A stretch of 64,000 nucleotides of DNA from Lawsonibacter sp900766145 (GTDB lineage: Bacteria; Bacillota; Clostridia; Oscillospirales; Oscillospiraceae), in the NCBI RefSeq assembly GCF_030372275.1, contig NZ_JAUDDJ010000005.1; one strand, written 5' to 3'. Each line of letters opens with the position of its first letter. Position 1 is the first letter of the stretch. Under the pieces are notes generated by a model. The model worked only from the letters and a program-made list of their open reading frames with translations, did not search any database and was not told where the DNA came from. A program made the position numbers and the translations under genes. Shown piece by piece: positions 1 through 7,404 of this stretch.

Positions 1-2
1 CC

Positions 3-50
3 CCGGTGCCGCCGGACATGAGGCGGCTGATGGAACAGGAAGGACTATAA
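3..50 (+). CDS. C-terminal end of an unidentified gene
   Basis: An open frame enters from the left edge and ends at a TAA at 48-50, leaving 15 codons (ending ...LMEQEGL). A strong hairpin terminator follows five bases later, which supports this being a real gene end. Too little is present to say what the protein is. Confidence 0.5.
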   Translation, partial: PVPPDMRRLMEQEGL

Positions 51-54
51 AAAG

Positions 55-100
55 AGCCCGTGAGCTGCCAAACGGCAAGCCCACGGGCTTTCGGTTTTTT
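55..100. terminator. Bidirectional intrinsic terminator
   Basis: The arms AGCCCGTG-AGCTGCC (from 55) and GGCAAGC-CCACGGGCT (to 89) form a long GC stem with an AAAC loop. A T-run follows on the plus strand (95-100) and an A-run precedes it (49-53), so it can end both the gene on the left and the converging metal ATPase gene, whose stop codon lies in the T-run. Confidence 0.85.
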
Positions 101-1958
101 AATGTGCTTTCAGCATCCGGCTGGAATTGAGAATGGCGATCACCGACACCCCTACATCGGCAAACACCGCCCACCACAGGCCCACCAGGCCCGCGGCGGA
201 CAGGGCCAGCACCGCCAGCTTCACCCCGATGGCAAAGACGGTGTTTTCCTTGACAATGGTCATGGTCTTCCGGGCAATGGCCACCGCCCGGGAGAGTTTC
301 CCCAGGTCGTCGTCCATGAGCACCACGTCGGCGGCCTCGATGGCGGCGTCGGAGCCCATGGCCCCCATGGCCACCCCCACGTCCGCCCGGGAGAGGACCG
401 GCGCGTCGTTGATGCCGTCCCCCACATAGACCAGAGTTTTCCCGGGCTGCTTTTCGGCCAGCAGGGCCTCCACCTGGTCCACCTTATCTCCGGGGAGCAG
501 CTGGGCATAGACCTGGTCCAGTCCCAGTTCTTTGGCGGCCGCCTGCCCGGCAGCCTGGCTGTCGCCGGTGAGCATCACCGTCCGGCCCACCCCGGCGGCT
601 TTCAGGGCCTGGATGGCCTCCCTGGTCCCGGGCTTGAGCTGGTCGGCAATGACCAGCCGTCCGGCGTACTGGCCCTCCACCGCCAGGTGGATGACCGTAC
701 CGGGAGCCTCCGGCTGCTCCGGGAGGGACACGCCGTTCTCCGTCATCAGCCGCCCGTTGCCTGCCAGCACCGTCTTGCCGTCGACCTGGACCCGCAGGCC
801 CCGGCCCGCCAGCTCCTCCACCTGGGACACCCGGTCCCGATCGGGGGTGCCGCCCCAAGCGGTGAGGATGGAGCGGGCGATGGGGTGGGTGGAGAACTGC
901 TCGGCCTGGGCGGCCAGCTCCAGCAGTTCCTCCCGGCTTCTGCCCACAGGAGAGACTTCTGTTACCGCAAAGCGGCCCTGAGTCAGGGTGCCTGTCTTGT
1001 CAAAGACCACCGTGTCCGCCTTGGCCAGCGCCTCCAGGTAGTTGCCCCCCTTTACCAGGATGCCCTGGCGGGAGGCACCGCCGATGCCGCCGAAGAAGCT
1101 GAGGGGGATGGAGATAACAAGGGCGCAGGGGCAGGACACCACCAGGAAATTGAGGGCACGCAGCACCCAGGTGCGCCAGGGGCCCAGTCCCGCCAGCGGG
1201 GGGATCAGAGCCAGGGCCACGGCGCACAGCACCACAGCGGGGGTATAGTACCGGGCAAATTTGGTAATGAAGTGCTCCGCCTTGGCCTTTTTGGCGGCGG
1301 AGTTCTCCACCAGGTCCAAAATCTTGGACACGGTAGATTCGCCAAAGGGACGGCTCACCTTCACCCGCAGCAGACCGCTCAGGTTGACGCAGCCGCTGAC
1401 CACCTCGTCCCCGGCGGCCACGTCCCGGGGCATGGACTCGCCGGTGAGGGCGGCGGTGTCCAGGGCGGAGGCACCTTCCACAATGGTGCCGTCCAGGGGC
1501 ACCCGCTCCCCGGCCCGGATGACGATGATCTCATCCACCGCCACCTCCTCCGGGTCCACGGTGACCACCTCTCCATCCCGCTCCACGTTGGCGCTGTCGG
1601 GACGGATGTCCATGAGCTGGGCAATGGAGGCCCGGCTGCGGCTGACGGCCACGCTCTGAAAGAGCTCGCCCACCTGGTAGAAGAGCATGACGGCCACGCC
1701 CTCCCGGTACTCCCCGCAGCCAAAGGCGCCCACCGTGGCCAGGGCCATGAGAAAGTTCTCGTCAAACACCTGGCCGTTTAAGATGTTCCGGACTGCCTTC
1801 CACAAGATGTCCCAGCCGATGAGGGCGTAGGGCAGCAGATAGAGGAGAAATTCTCCCCAGGGGGGCAGGGAGACCAGGGCGGTCACCGCCCACACCCCAG
1901 CAAACAGCACCGTGCTGCCCACAATACGCCGGAGGGTCTTTTTCTGCTTTTTGGTCAT
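99..1958 (-). CDS. Zn/Cd/Pb-exporting P1B-type ATPase
   Basis: Heavy-metal pump of the cytoplasmic membrane, 619 residues. It shows the phosphatase-loop TGES (about residue 172), the CPC metal-binding motif in a membrane helix (about 275), the phosphorylation site DKTGTLT (about 318), an HP motif of the nucleotide domain (about 355) and the hinge GDGINDAP (about 510). The last helix has ADVG-x-S-V, the aspartate typical of the Zn/Cd (ZntA/CadA) branch rather than Cu pumps. The usual N-terminal HMA metal-binding domain is absent; the gene just upstream codes a free-standing HMA protein, so the domain is supplied in trans. Third gene of the repressor-HMA-ATPase operon. Metal specificity is inferred from motifs; the family assignment is firm. 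Confidence 0.93.
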   Translation of the reverse strand: MTKKQKKTLRRIVGSTVLFAGVWAVTALVSLPPWGEFLLYLLPYALIGWDILWKAVRNILNGQVFDENFLMALATVGAFGCGEYREGVAVMLFYQVGELFQSVAVSRSRASIAQLMDIRPDSANVERDGEVVTVDPEEVAVDEIIVIRAGERVPLDGTIVEGASALDTAALTGESMPRDVAAGDEVVSGCVNLSGLLRVKVSRPFGESTVSKILDLVENSAAKKAKAEHFITKFARYYTPAVVLCAVALALIPPLAGLGPWRTWVLRALNFLVVSCPCALVISIPLSFFGGIGGASRQGILVKGGNYLEALAKADTVVFDKTGTLTQGRFAVTEVSPVGRSREELLELAAQAEQFSTHPIARSILTAWGGTPDRDRVSQVEELAGRGLRVQVDGKTVLAGNGRLMTENGVSLPEQPEAPGTVIHLAVEGQYAGRLVIADQLKPGTREAIQALKAAGVGRTVMLTGDSQAAGQAAAKELGLDQVYAQLLPGDKVDQVEALLAEKQPGKTLVYVGDGINDAPVLSRADVGVAMGAMGSDAAIEAADVVLMDDDLGKLSRAVAIARKTMTIVKENTVFAIGVKLAVLALSAAGLVGLWWAVFADVGVSVIAILNSSRMLKAH

Positions 1959-1987
1959 GGCAAGCCGCCTCCTTATTACTTTGGGTC

Positions 1988-2209
1988 TTACTTGACCACG
2001 ATCTCGCAGTCGGGCTCCACCTTCTTGCAGGCCTTCACCGCCTCTTTCACGATCTGGTCAAAGCGGGCGTCGTCCGCCTCCAGGGTGAGCTTCTGGGTCA
2101 TGAAGCTGACGGTGGCGCTGGTGACGCCGTCAATGTTCTGGATGGCCCGCTCCATCTTGGCCGCGCAGTTGGCACAGTCCAGGTCGATCATGCGAAAGGT
2201 CTTTTTCAT
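1988..2209 (-). CDS. Free-standing HMA-domain metal-binding protein
   Basis: A 73-residue single-domain protein of the heavy-metal-associated fold (CopZ-like beta-alpha-beta-beta-alpha-beta). It carries the CxxC pair as D-C-A-N-C (Cys12, Cys15) near the N-terminus. The aspartate before the first cysteine is commonly seen in Zn/Cd-type HMA domains. It lies 3 bases after the repressor gene and about 30 bases before the ATPase gene, which lacks its own HMA domain. The likely role is binding the metal ion and delivering it to the pump, or buffering it. The family is clear; the metal is inferred from its neighbours. Confidence 0.88.
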   Translation of the reverse strand: MKKTFRMIDLDCANCAAKMERAIQNIDGVTSATVSFMTQKLTLEADDARFDQIVKEAVKACKKVEPDCEIVVK

Positions 2210-2212
2210 GGG

Positions 2213-2581
2213 TTATTCCTCCTCAATATGTTCCATTCCTTGATTCAAAATACTTACCACGTGGTCATCGGCCAGGGAGTAGTAGATGGTCTTGCCCTCC
2301 CGGCGGAATTTTACCAGCTTGCTGGCCTTCAGTACCCGCAGCTGGTGGGAGACGGCGGACTGGCTCACGTCCATGAGCTTGGCGATGTCGCACACGCACA
2401 GCTCCGATTCCAGCAGCGCGTAGAGGATCTTTACCCGGGTGCTGTCCCCAAAGATCTTAAAGAGCTCTGCCAGATCGTACAGGGTCTCATCCCGGGGCAG
2501 CTGGGCGCGGACGTGTTCCACCGCGTCGGTGTGTACCTGGGTGACGGCGCAGCACAGGTCCTGGTCCCGCTCCTGCTCCAT
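2213..2581 (-). CDS. CadC-like ArsR/SmtB-family metal-sensing repressor
   Basis: Winged-helix repressor of 122 residues that should block the operon until metal binds. Two known ArsR-family metal sites can be read. The alpha3N site is ELCVCD (Cys62, Cys64) with N-terminal Cys10/Cys11, as in CadC, which senses Cd/Pb/Zn. The alpha5 dimer-interface site is D105-x-H107-x10-H118-x-x-E121, as in SmtB/CzrA/CadC. The recognition helix includes SQSAVSHQLRVL. It is the first gene of the operon with the HMA protein and ATPase, and an inverted repeat sits just upstream. The ATG follows an AGGAGGG sequence. CadC is the best analogue because both sites are intact. Confidence 0.92.
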   Translation of the reverse strand: MEQERDQDLCCAVTQVHTDAVEHVRAQLPRDETLYDLAELFKIFGDSTRVKILYALLESELCVCDIAKLMDVSQSAVSHQLRVLKASKLVKFRREGKTIYYSLADDHVVSILNQGMEHIEEE

Positions 2582-2606
2582 GGGTCATCCCTCCTTCAAA
2601 TTATCG

Positions 2607-2624
2607 TATGAATAACTGTTCATA
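2607..2624. promoter_or_regulatory. Probable ArsR/CadC operator
   Basis: Perfect inverted repeat TATGAA-N6-TTCATA, 26-43 bases upstream of the repressor start codon. ArsR/SmtB operators are typically AT-rich imperfect 12-2-12 repeats with TGAA/TTCA cores at this position, so autoregulation of the metal operon is likely. Confidence 0.7.
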
Positions 2625-2696
2625 TATTGTACCATCAAGATACACCCAACGCCGCCCCCTGTCAAGGGAGGGCAAAAAATTTTTTTAAAAAAGTTG

Positions 2697-2722
2697 GGAA
2701 CCTTTTTTTTCAACGACCGTCC
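2697..2722 (+). promoter_or_regulatory. Probable ECF-sigma promoter
   Basis: GGAAC (2697-2701) followed by a T-run and, after exactly 16 bases, CGTCC (2718-2722). A -35 containing AAC and a -10 beginning CGT at N16 spacing is the form of Firmicutes ECF-sigma promoters. No good TTGACA/TATAAT pair was found before the lipoprotein gene. It would drive the envelope-modification operon 2782-6380. Confidence 0.5.
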
Positions 2723-2781
2723 AACCCACTGAATACAGAAAATACCGCTGAAATCCAGCGAAGAAAAAGGAGTTATCGACT

Positions 2782-3750
2782 ATGAAACACCGCACTTATG
2801 CTCTGCTTCTTGCCGCCACCCTCTCCCTGTCTCTGCTGGCCGGCTGCGGCTCCAACGACGGCGCCAACAGCAGCCAGAGCTATGACAACAGCAGCATCTC
2901 CTCCAGCCAGGGCAGCCAGTCCTCTTCCAGCTCTGACGTGAGCACCCCTGACGCCTCCGGCTCCGGCTCTGACGTGAGCACTTCCGGCTCCGGCAGCACC
3001 AGCACTCCCGACGGCTCCCAGGGCGGGACTCAGGAGGAGGCCAAGCTGACCCTGAGCCGCACCGGCTTTACTCTCTTCTCTGCCGGCTCCAGCTACACCC
3101 TGAAGGCCGACGGCGTGCCTGAGGGCACCAAGGTGACCTTTAAGTCCGGCGACCCCAGCGTGGCCACCGTGGATGAGAACGGTAAGGTTGTGGCGGTGAA
3201 GCCCGGCAACACCAAGATCACCGTGACCGCTGGCGACCAGAAGGCTACCTGCGTGGTGGCCTGCCGGTGGGAGGAGGAGAAGCCCTCCACTGGCGGCGGC
3301 TCCAGCTCCAATGGCGGTTCCGGCTCCAACGGCGGAACCACCACCCCCGATCCTGAGCCCAGCAAGGTGGATCTGGCGGCCTTCTATTCCTCCGTTTCCT
3401 CCAAGTACTCGATGCCCAGCCTGACCCTGGCGGATTCCGGCCTGATGAACAACTACTATGCCGGCCTGAGCGGCATTGCCACTGAGCAGTGCAATGTGTA
3501 CATCAATATGATGTCCATGAACATGGGTGAGATGGCCCTGGTTCAGGTAAAGAACAGCGGCGATGTGGCCAAGGTGAAGAGCATCTTCCGGGCTCGCATT
3601 GACTCCATGGTAAACGGCGGCGCCTGGTATCCCGAGCCCACCCGCATCTGGACTGAGCAGTCTCGGGTGGTGTCCAACGGTAACTACGTGATGATGGTGG
3701 TCGGCGAGGACTGCGATTCCATCGTGAAGGATTTTAATGCTCTGTTTTGA
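2782..3750 (+). CDS. Lipoprotein with Ig-like (Big_2) and DUF4358 domains
   Basis: Exported lipoprotein of 322 residues. A lipobox LAGC follows a 20-residue signal peptide. Next come a Ser/Gly/Asp-rich linker (about 25-90), a bacterial Ig-like Big_2 domain (about 92-160, with the typical SG-D-S-A-V-D-G-V-A pattern), a second Gly/Ser/Pro linker (about 165-195) and a C-terminal globular domain that resembles DUF4358. The ATG lies 9-10 bases after AAAGGAG. It leads an operon with an MBOAT acyltransferase and a DHHW protein, a set I recall as common in Clostridia. The role is therefore probably an accessory on the cell-surface side of polymer O-acylation; its exact activity is unknown. Confidence 0.8.
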   Translation: MKHRTYALLLAATLSLSLLAGCGSNDGANSSQSYDNSSISSSQGSQSSSSSDVSTPDASGSGSDVSTSGSGSTSTPDGSQGGTQEEAKLTLSRTGFTLFSAGSSYTLKADGVPEGTKVTFKSGDPSVATVDENGKVVAVKPGNTKITVTAGDQKATCVVACRWEEEKPSTGGGSSSNGGSGSNGGTTTPDPEPSKVDLAAFYSSVSSKYSMPSLTLADSGLMNNYYAGLSGIATEQCNVYINMMSMNMGEMALVQVKNSGDVAKVKSIFRARIDSMVNGGAWYPEPTRIWTEQSRVVSNGNYVMMVVGEDCDSIVKDFNALF

Positions 3751-3782
3751 TTGATTCTCCCCCGCGGAATGTGATATCATGG

Positions 3783-3806
3783 GGCGGACGGGCTGTGCCG
3801 TCCGCC
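3783..3806 (+). terminator. Hairpin between lipoprotein and MBOAT genes
   Basis: Perfect 9-bp stem GGCGGACGG / CCGTCCGCC with a 6-base loop, followed by a T-rich stretch broken by other bases (TTTCATTCTGTTTCGTTTT). It looks like a leaky terminator or processing site that sets lipoprotein above MBOAT expression. Confidence 0.55.
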
Positions 3807-3843
3807 TTTCATTCTGTTTCGTTTTACCCAGGAGGATAACCAT

Positions 3844-5247
3844 ATGGTTTTTTCGACCCCAATTTTTCTATTTTATTTTCTGGCTTTGACCCTGCTGGTC
3901 TACTACGTGGTGCCCCGGAAGGGACGCAACGTGGTGCTGCTCATCTCCTCGCTGTTCTTCTACTACTGGGGAGAGCGGGAGTACGTGGCCATCATGTTCC
4001 TGTCCACCGCCATTGACTATACCCACGGTATGCTGGTGGAGCGGTGCAAGAAGAAGGGCAACGACAAGGGAGCCCGGATGGCAGTGGCCACGTCCATTAT
4101 CTTCAACCTGGCCCTGCTGCTGTTCTTCAAGTACTGGGACTTCCTGGCCGGTTCCCTCCAGGCCATGGGCCTGACCTTTATGCCGGTGCTGAACATCCAC
4201 CTGCCCATCGGCATCTCCTTCTATACCTTCCAGACCATGAGCTACACCATCGATGTGTACCGTGGAGATACCCGTGCCCAGCGCAATATCATCAACTTCG
4301 GCACCTTCGTCACCCTGTTCCCCCAGTTGATCGCCGGTCCTATCATCAAATATAAGGACCTGGGAGATCAGATCAACGAGCGCACCACCTCCACGGAGAA
4401 GTTTGCCTCCGGCGTGCAGATCTTTATGGTCGGTATGGCCAAGAAGGTGCTGGTGGCCAACAACGTGGGCATGCTGTGGGAGGCCTACAAGGCCATGTCT
4501 GCCGGGGAGCTCACCGTGCTGGGCGCCTGGCTGGGCGTGATCGCCTTTACCTTCCAGATCTACTTTGACTTCTCGGGCTACTCCGACATGGCCATTGGCC
4601 TGGGCCGGATGCTGGGCTTTGAGTTCCTGCCCAACTTCAACTACCCCTATATCTCCAAAAGCATTACCGAATTCTGGCGGCGCTGGCACATCTCTCTGTC
4701 CACCTGGTTCCGGGAGTACCTGTATATCCCCCTGGGAGGCAACCGCTGCTCCAAGCCCCGGTGGATGTTCAACCTGCTGGTGGTGTGGGCCGCCACGGGC
4801 ATCTGGCACGGCGCCAGCTGGAACTACCTCATCTGGGGTCTCTACTTCTTCGTGCTGCTGATGCTGGAGAAGTTTTTCCTGCTGAAGGTGCTGAACAAGG
4901 CCCCCGCCCTGGTGGGCCACATCTACACCCTGTTCTTTGTGGTGGTCAGCTGGGCCATCTTCGCCATCGAGGACTTTGCTCAGCTGAGCTCCTACCTGAA
5001 GGTGATGTTCGGCCTGGGCGGCGTGCCCCTGATGGACGCCAAGCTGGGCTACTATGTGACCAGCTATCTGCCCATTCTGTTGGTGGCCGCTGTGGCCTCC
5101 ACCCCTCTGGGCGCCAAGCTGTACCACAAGCTCAAGACCCCGGCGGCTGAGGTGGTGTGTACGGTGCTGGTGCTGGCGGGACTGGTGGTGTGCACCGCCT
5201 ATCTGGTGGACGGCACCTACAATCCCTTCCTGTATTTCCGCTTCTAA
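3844..5247 (+). CDS. MBOAT-family O-acyltransferase (AlgI/DltB/PatB-like)
   Basis: Polytopic membrane acyltransferase, 467 residues, which moves acyl (usually acetyl) groups across the membrane for attachment to an extracellular polysaccharide or wall polymer. Visible landmarks are RRWHISLSTWFREY (His282) and the invariant MBOAT histidine in TGIWHGASWNYLIWG (His322), plus PIGISFYTFQ and about ten hydrophobic segments. The ATG is at 3844, close behind AGGAGG. The downstream DHHW protein starts 12 bases after the stop; such AlgX/AlgJ-like partners usually complete the transfer on the outer face. The acceptor polymer cannot be told from the sequence. Confidence 0.92.
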   Translation: MVFSTPIFLFYFLALTLLVYYVVPRKGRNVVLLISSLFFYYWGEREYVAIMFLSTAIDYTHGMLVERCKKKGNDKGARMAVATSIIFNLALLLFFKYWDFLAGSLQAMGLTFMPVLNIHLPIGISFYTFQTMSYTIDVYRGDTRAQRNIINFGTFVTLFPQLIAGPIIKYKDLGDQINERTTSTEKFASGVQIFMVGMAKKVLVANNVGMLWEAYKAMSAGELTVLGAWLGVIAFTFQIYFDFSGYSDMAIGLGRMLGFEFLPNFNYPYISKSITEFWRRWHISLSTWFREYLYIPLGGNRCSKPRWMFNLLVVWAATGIWHGASWNYLIWGLYFFVLLMLEKFFLLKVLNKAPALVGHIYTLFFVVVSWAIFAIEDFAQLSSYLKVMFGLGGVPLMDAKLGYYVTSYLPILLVAAVASTPLGAKLYHKLKTPAAEVVCTVLVLAGLVVCTAYLVDGTYNPFLYFRF

Positions 5248-5258
5248 GGAGGGTATCC

Positions 5259-6380
5259 ATGAATAAAAAGTATTGCATCTTTTTGACGGTCCTGTTTTCT
5301 CTGTTCATCGGCGGGATTTTGGTGGGCAGTCTGTTGGCTCCGGACAAGGAGTTCTCCGAGCTGGAAAACCGCTATTTGCAGACGCCTCCCAAGCTGAGCT
5401 GGGAGAACCTTCAGAGCGGCAAATTTATGGAGGACGCGGAGGACTACGTCAATGACCACGTGATCGGCCGGGACCTGTGGGTCGCCCTGAAGGCCTGGAG
5501 CGAGCGGCTGAGCGGCAAGCAGGAGAACAACGGGGTCTACTTCGGCAAGAATGACACCCTGATCAACCGCCTGGATGAGCCTGACTATGACACGCTGATG
5601 ACCAGTGCGGGCTTTGTCAACGCCCTGGTGAACAACGTGGACGTGCCGGTGTACTTCGGCATTATCCCCTCTGCGGCAGAGATCTGGTCGGACCGGCTGC
5701 CTGAGGGCGCTCCCACTGCGGACGAGAAGGCCATCATTGACCGCCTGTACGACACGGTGCAGACCTACACCATCGACGTGTACTCCGCCCTGGAGGAGCA
5801 CAAGGACGAGGACATTTACTACCGCACCGACCACCACTGGACCAGCCTGGGCGCCTATTACGGCTATACCGCCCTGATGGAGGCCATGGGTATGGAGGCA
5901 GAGCCTCTGAATGAGGACGCCAAGGTGACGGTGACCGACTCCTTCTACGGCACCATCTTCTCCAGCTCCGGGGTGCGCTGGGTAGCCCCCGACCACATCG
6001 ACCGGTATATCTCCGGTGACGGCTTGAAGGTGACCGCCTACTTTGACGGCACCCCCACCGACAGCACCCTGTATGTGGACAGCTACCTGGACAAGAAGGA
6101 CAAGTACTCCTCCTTCCTGGGCGGCAACCAGCCTCTGTGTGTCATTGAGACGGAGCACACCGACGCCCCCAAGGTGCTGGTGATCCGGGACTCCTACTCC
6201 GACTCCCTGGCTCCCTTCCTGACCCAGAACTTCTCCGAAATCCATCTGTTTGACCCCCGCATGAATCTGAACAGCGTGAAGGACTATGTGGAGACCAACG
6301 AGATTGACCAGGTGGTGGTGCTGTACAGCATCTCCAACTTCATCTCCTCCAGCAAGGACCTGTTCGTGCTGAGCCGATAA
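5259..6380 (+). CDS. DHHW-family (AlgX/AlgJ-like) surface O-acetylation protein
   Basis: Membrane-anchored extracytoplasmic protein of 373 residues with one N-terminal hydrophobic helix (about 5-25). The signature Y-R-T-D-H-H-W (DHHW at about 191-194) defines the family, which is related to the SGNH-like acetyltransferase domain of AlgX/AlgJ. A C-terminal IRDSYSDSLAPFL segment resembles the serine-containing block of that fold. I chose the ATG at 5259 because it follows AAGGAGGG; the open frame extends further upstream into the MBOAT gene but without a ribosome site. Last gene of the operon. Likely it receives the acyl group from the MBOAT protein. Confidence 0.88.
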   Translation: MNKKYCIFLTVLFSLFIGGILVGSLLAPDKEFSELENRYLQTPPKLSWENLQSGKFMEDAEDYVNDHVIGRDLWVALKAWSERLSGKQENNGVYFGKNDTLINRLDEPDYDTLMTSAGFVNALVNNVDVPVYFGIIPSAAEIWSDRLPEGAPTADEKAIIDRLYDTVQTYTIDVYSALEEHKDEDIYYRTDHHWTSLGAYYGYTALMEAMGMEAEPLNEDAKVTVTDSFYGTIFSSSGVRWVAPDHIDRYISGDGLKVTAYFDGTPTDSTLYVDSYLDKKDKYSSFLGGNQPLCVIETEHTDAPKVLVIRDSYSDSLAPFLTQNFSEIHLFDPRMNLNSVKDYVETNEIDQVVVLYSISNFISSSKDLFVLSR

Positions 6381-6388
6381 GTAGAAAA

Positions 6389-6420
6389 AATCCCCGTGGA
6401 TATGCATCCACGGGGATTTT
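6389..6420 (+). terminator. Intrinsic terminator of the MBOAT operon
   Basis: Stem ATCCCCGTGGA / TCCACGGGGAT with loop TATGCA, preceded by A6 and followed by a T-run. The A-run on the other side allows some minus-strand function too. Confidence 0.85.
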
Positions 6421-6430
6421 GCATGTTGCG

Positions 6431-6518
6431 AGAGAGGCAAAGCGAAGCTTTGCACAAAGTTCTTTGCTAAGCTTTCTTTCAAGAAAGCGTGGCTTACTTT
6501 TTTCACGAAAAAAGTAAG
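6431..6518. repeat. Dispersed 3'-end palindromic element, copy 1
   Basis: AT-rich hairpin-containing element ending in the perfect 12-bp inverted repeat CTTACTTTTTTC / GAAAAAAGTAAG (6493-6518, 2-base loop). A second inverted repeat (CTTTCTT/AAGAAAG) and a CGAAGCTTTGCA block precede it. A second copy lies at 38749-38838 with the stem changed on both sides (CCTAC/GTAGG). Both copies lie at the 3' end of a minus-strand gene. Here the stop codon of the radical SAM gene is inside the hairpin. Confidence 0.6.
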
Positions 6519-7390
6519 CCTGTCAGGTCGAAGGGCGGGGTGTACTCCTCCTTGGCGCTGGTGCGCTCCTGGCAGAAGCCGTCCAGCCCCAGATTCTGCA
6601 TGTACTGGATCGCGGTATTCATCTCCCCACGGCGCAGACGGCGGTCGATCTCCGGCACGGCCGACAGGTCGCCCCAGGGGGTGTACTGGCTCATGAGGGA
6701 GAAGAGGACCGTCCCCTTGGGGAAGGTCTGCGCCACCCAGTCCATCACCGCCTTGGCCCCGTCCACCTGTCCGGGCAAAATCAGGTGCCGGATGATGACC
6801 CCCTTCTTCATCAGTCCGTTTTCATCAAACTGACAGGGGCCCACCTGGCGCACCATTTCCTGAATCGCATCCACAGCCACCTGTGGATAATCCGGGGCGG
6901 CGGAGTAGCGCTGGGCCGCCGTTTGGTCCAAATACTTTAAATCGGGCAGGTAGATATCCACAAGTCCGTCCAAACTGTGCAAAGTCTCCAGCCGTTCATA
7001 CCCACCGGTGTTCCACACCACCGGGGCGGAGGGTCGATACCGCTCCAAAAGCGGACGGAGCACATGGGCGTAGTGGGTGGGGGTGACAAAGTTGAGATTG
7101 TGTGCCCCCTGAGCGATCAGGTTTTCACACACCTGCTCCAGCTGGTCCAGAGTGAGCGCTTTTCCAAAGTGCTCATGGCTGATCTTCTCATTCTGGCAGA
7201 ACACGCAGCCTAAGGGGCATCCGGAAAAGAACACCGTGCCCGACCCCCGGGTGCCGGAGATGGGAGGCTCCTCCCACATGTGGAGGGCGGCCCGGGCCAC
7301 CATGGGCCCCTCAGGCATCCCGCACAGGCCGTCGCCCCGCTCCGCGGTGCGCACCGCGCCGCACTGGCGGGGGCAGAGATTGCAGATCAT
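6503..7390 (-). CDS. Radical SAM protein, PflA-like activase family
   Basis: Radical S-adenosylmethionine enzyme of 295 residues with the cluster motif C58-x3-C62-x2-C65 (GCPLGCVFC). Four more cysteines stand at the N-terminus (Cys3, Cys6, Cys10, Cys23), a pattern of the COG1313 pyruvate-formate-lyase-activating-enzyme-like group. It is expected to bind a 4Fe-4S cluster and make a 5'-deoxyadenosyl radical; the target is unknown and no glycyl radical enzyme is nearby. It starts 14 bases after the mutY stop and is probably co-transcribed with it. The last residues (GLLFS) are encoded inside the palindromic element, so the C-terminus may have been altered by that insertion. Confidence 0.85.
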   Translation of the reverse strand: MICNLCPRQCGAVRTAERGDGLCGMPEGPMVARAALHMWEEPPISGTRGSGTVFFSGCPLGCVFCQNEKISHEHFGKALTLDQLEQVCENLIAQGAHNLNFVTPTHYAHVLRPLLERYRPSAPVVWNTGGYERLETLHSLDGLVDIYLPDLKYLDQTAAQRYSAAPDYPQVAVDAIQEMVRQVGPCQFDENGLMKKGVIIRHLILPGQVDGAKAVMDWVAQTFPKGTVLFSLMSQYTPWGDLSAVPEIDRRLRRGEMNTAIQYMQNLGLDGFCQERTSAKEEYTPPFDLTGLLFS

Positions 7391-7404
7391 GAAGAAACCC
7401 TCCC

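Noticed and set aside
60..1781. 573-codon plus-strand frame antisense to the metal ATPase, and many similar long antisense frames
   Set aside because: High-GC shadows of real genes on the opposite strand, rich in Gly/His/Pro/Arg and without ribosome sites; the minus-strand frame has clear P-type ATPase motifs.
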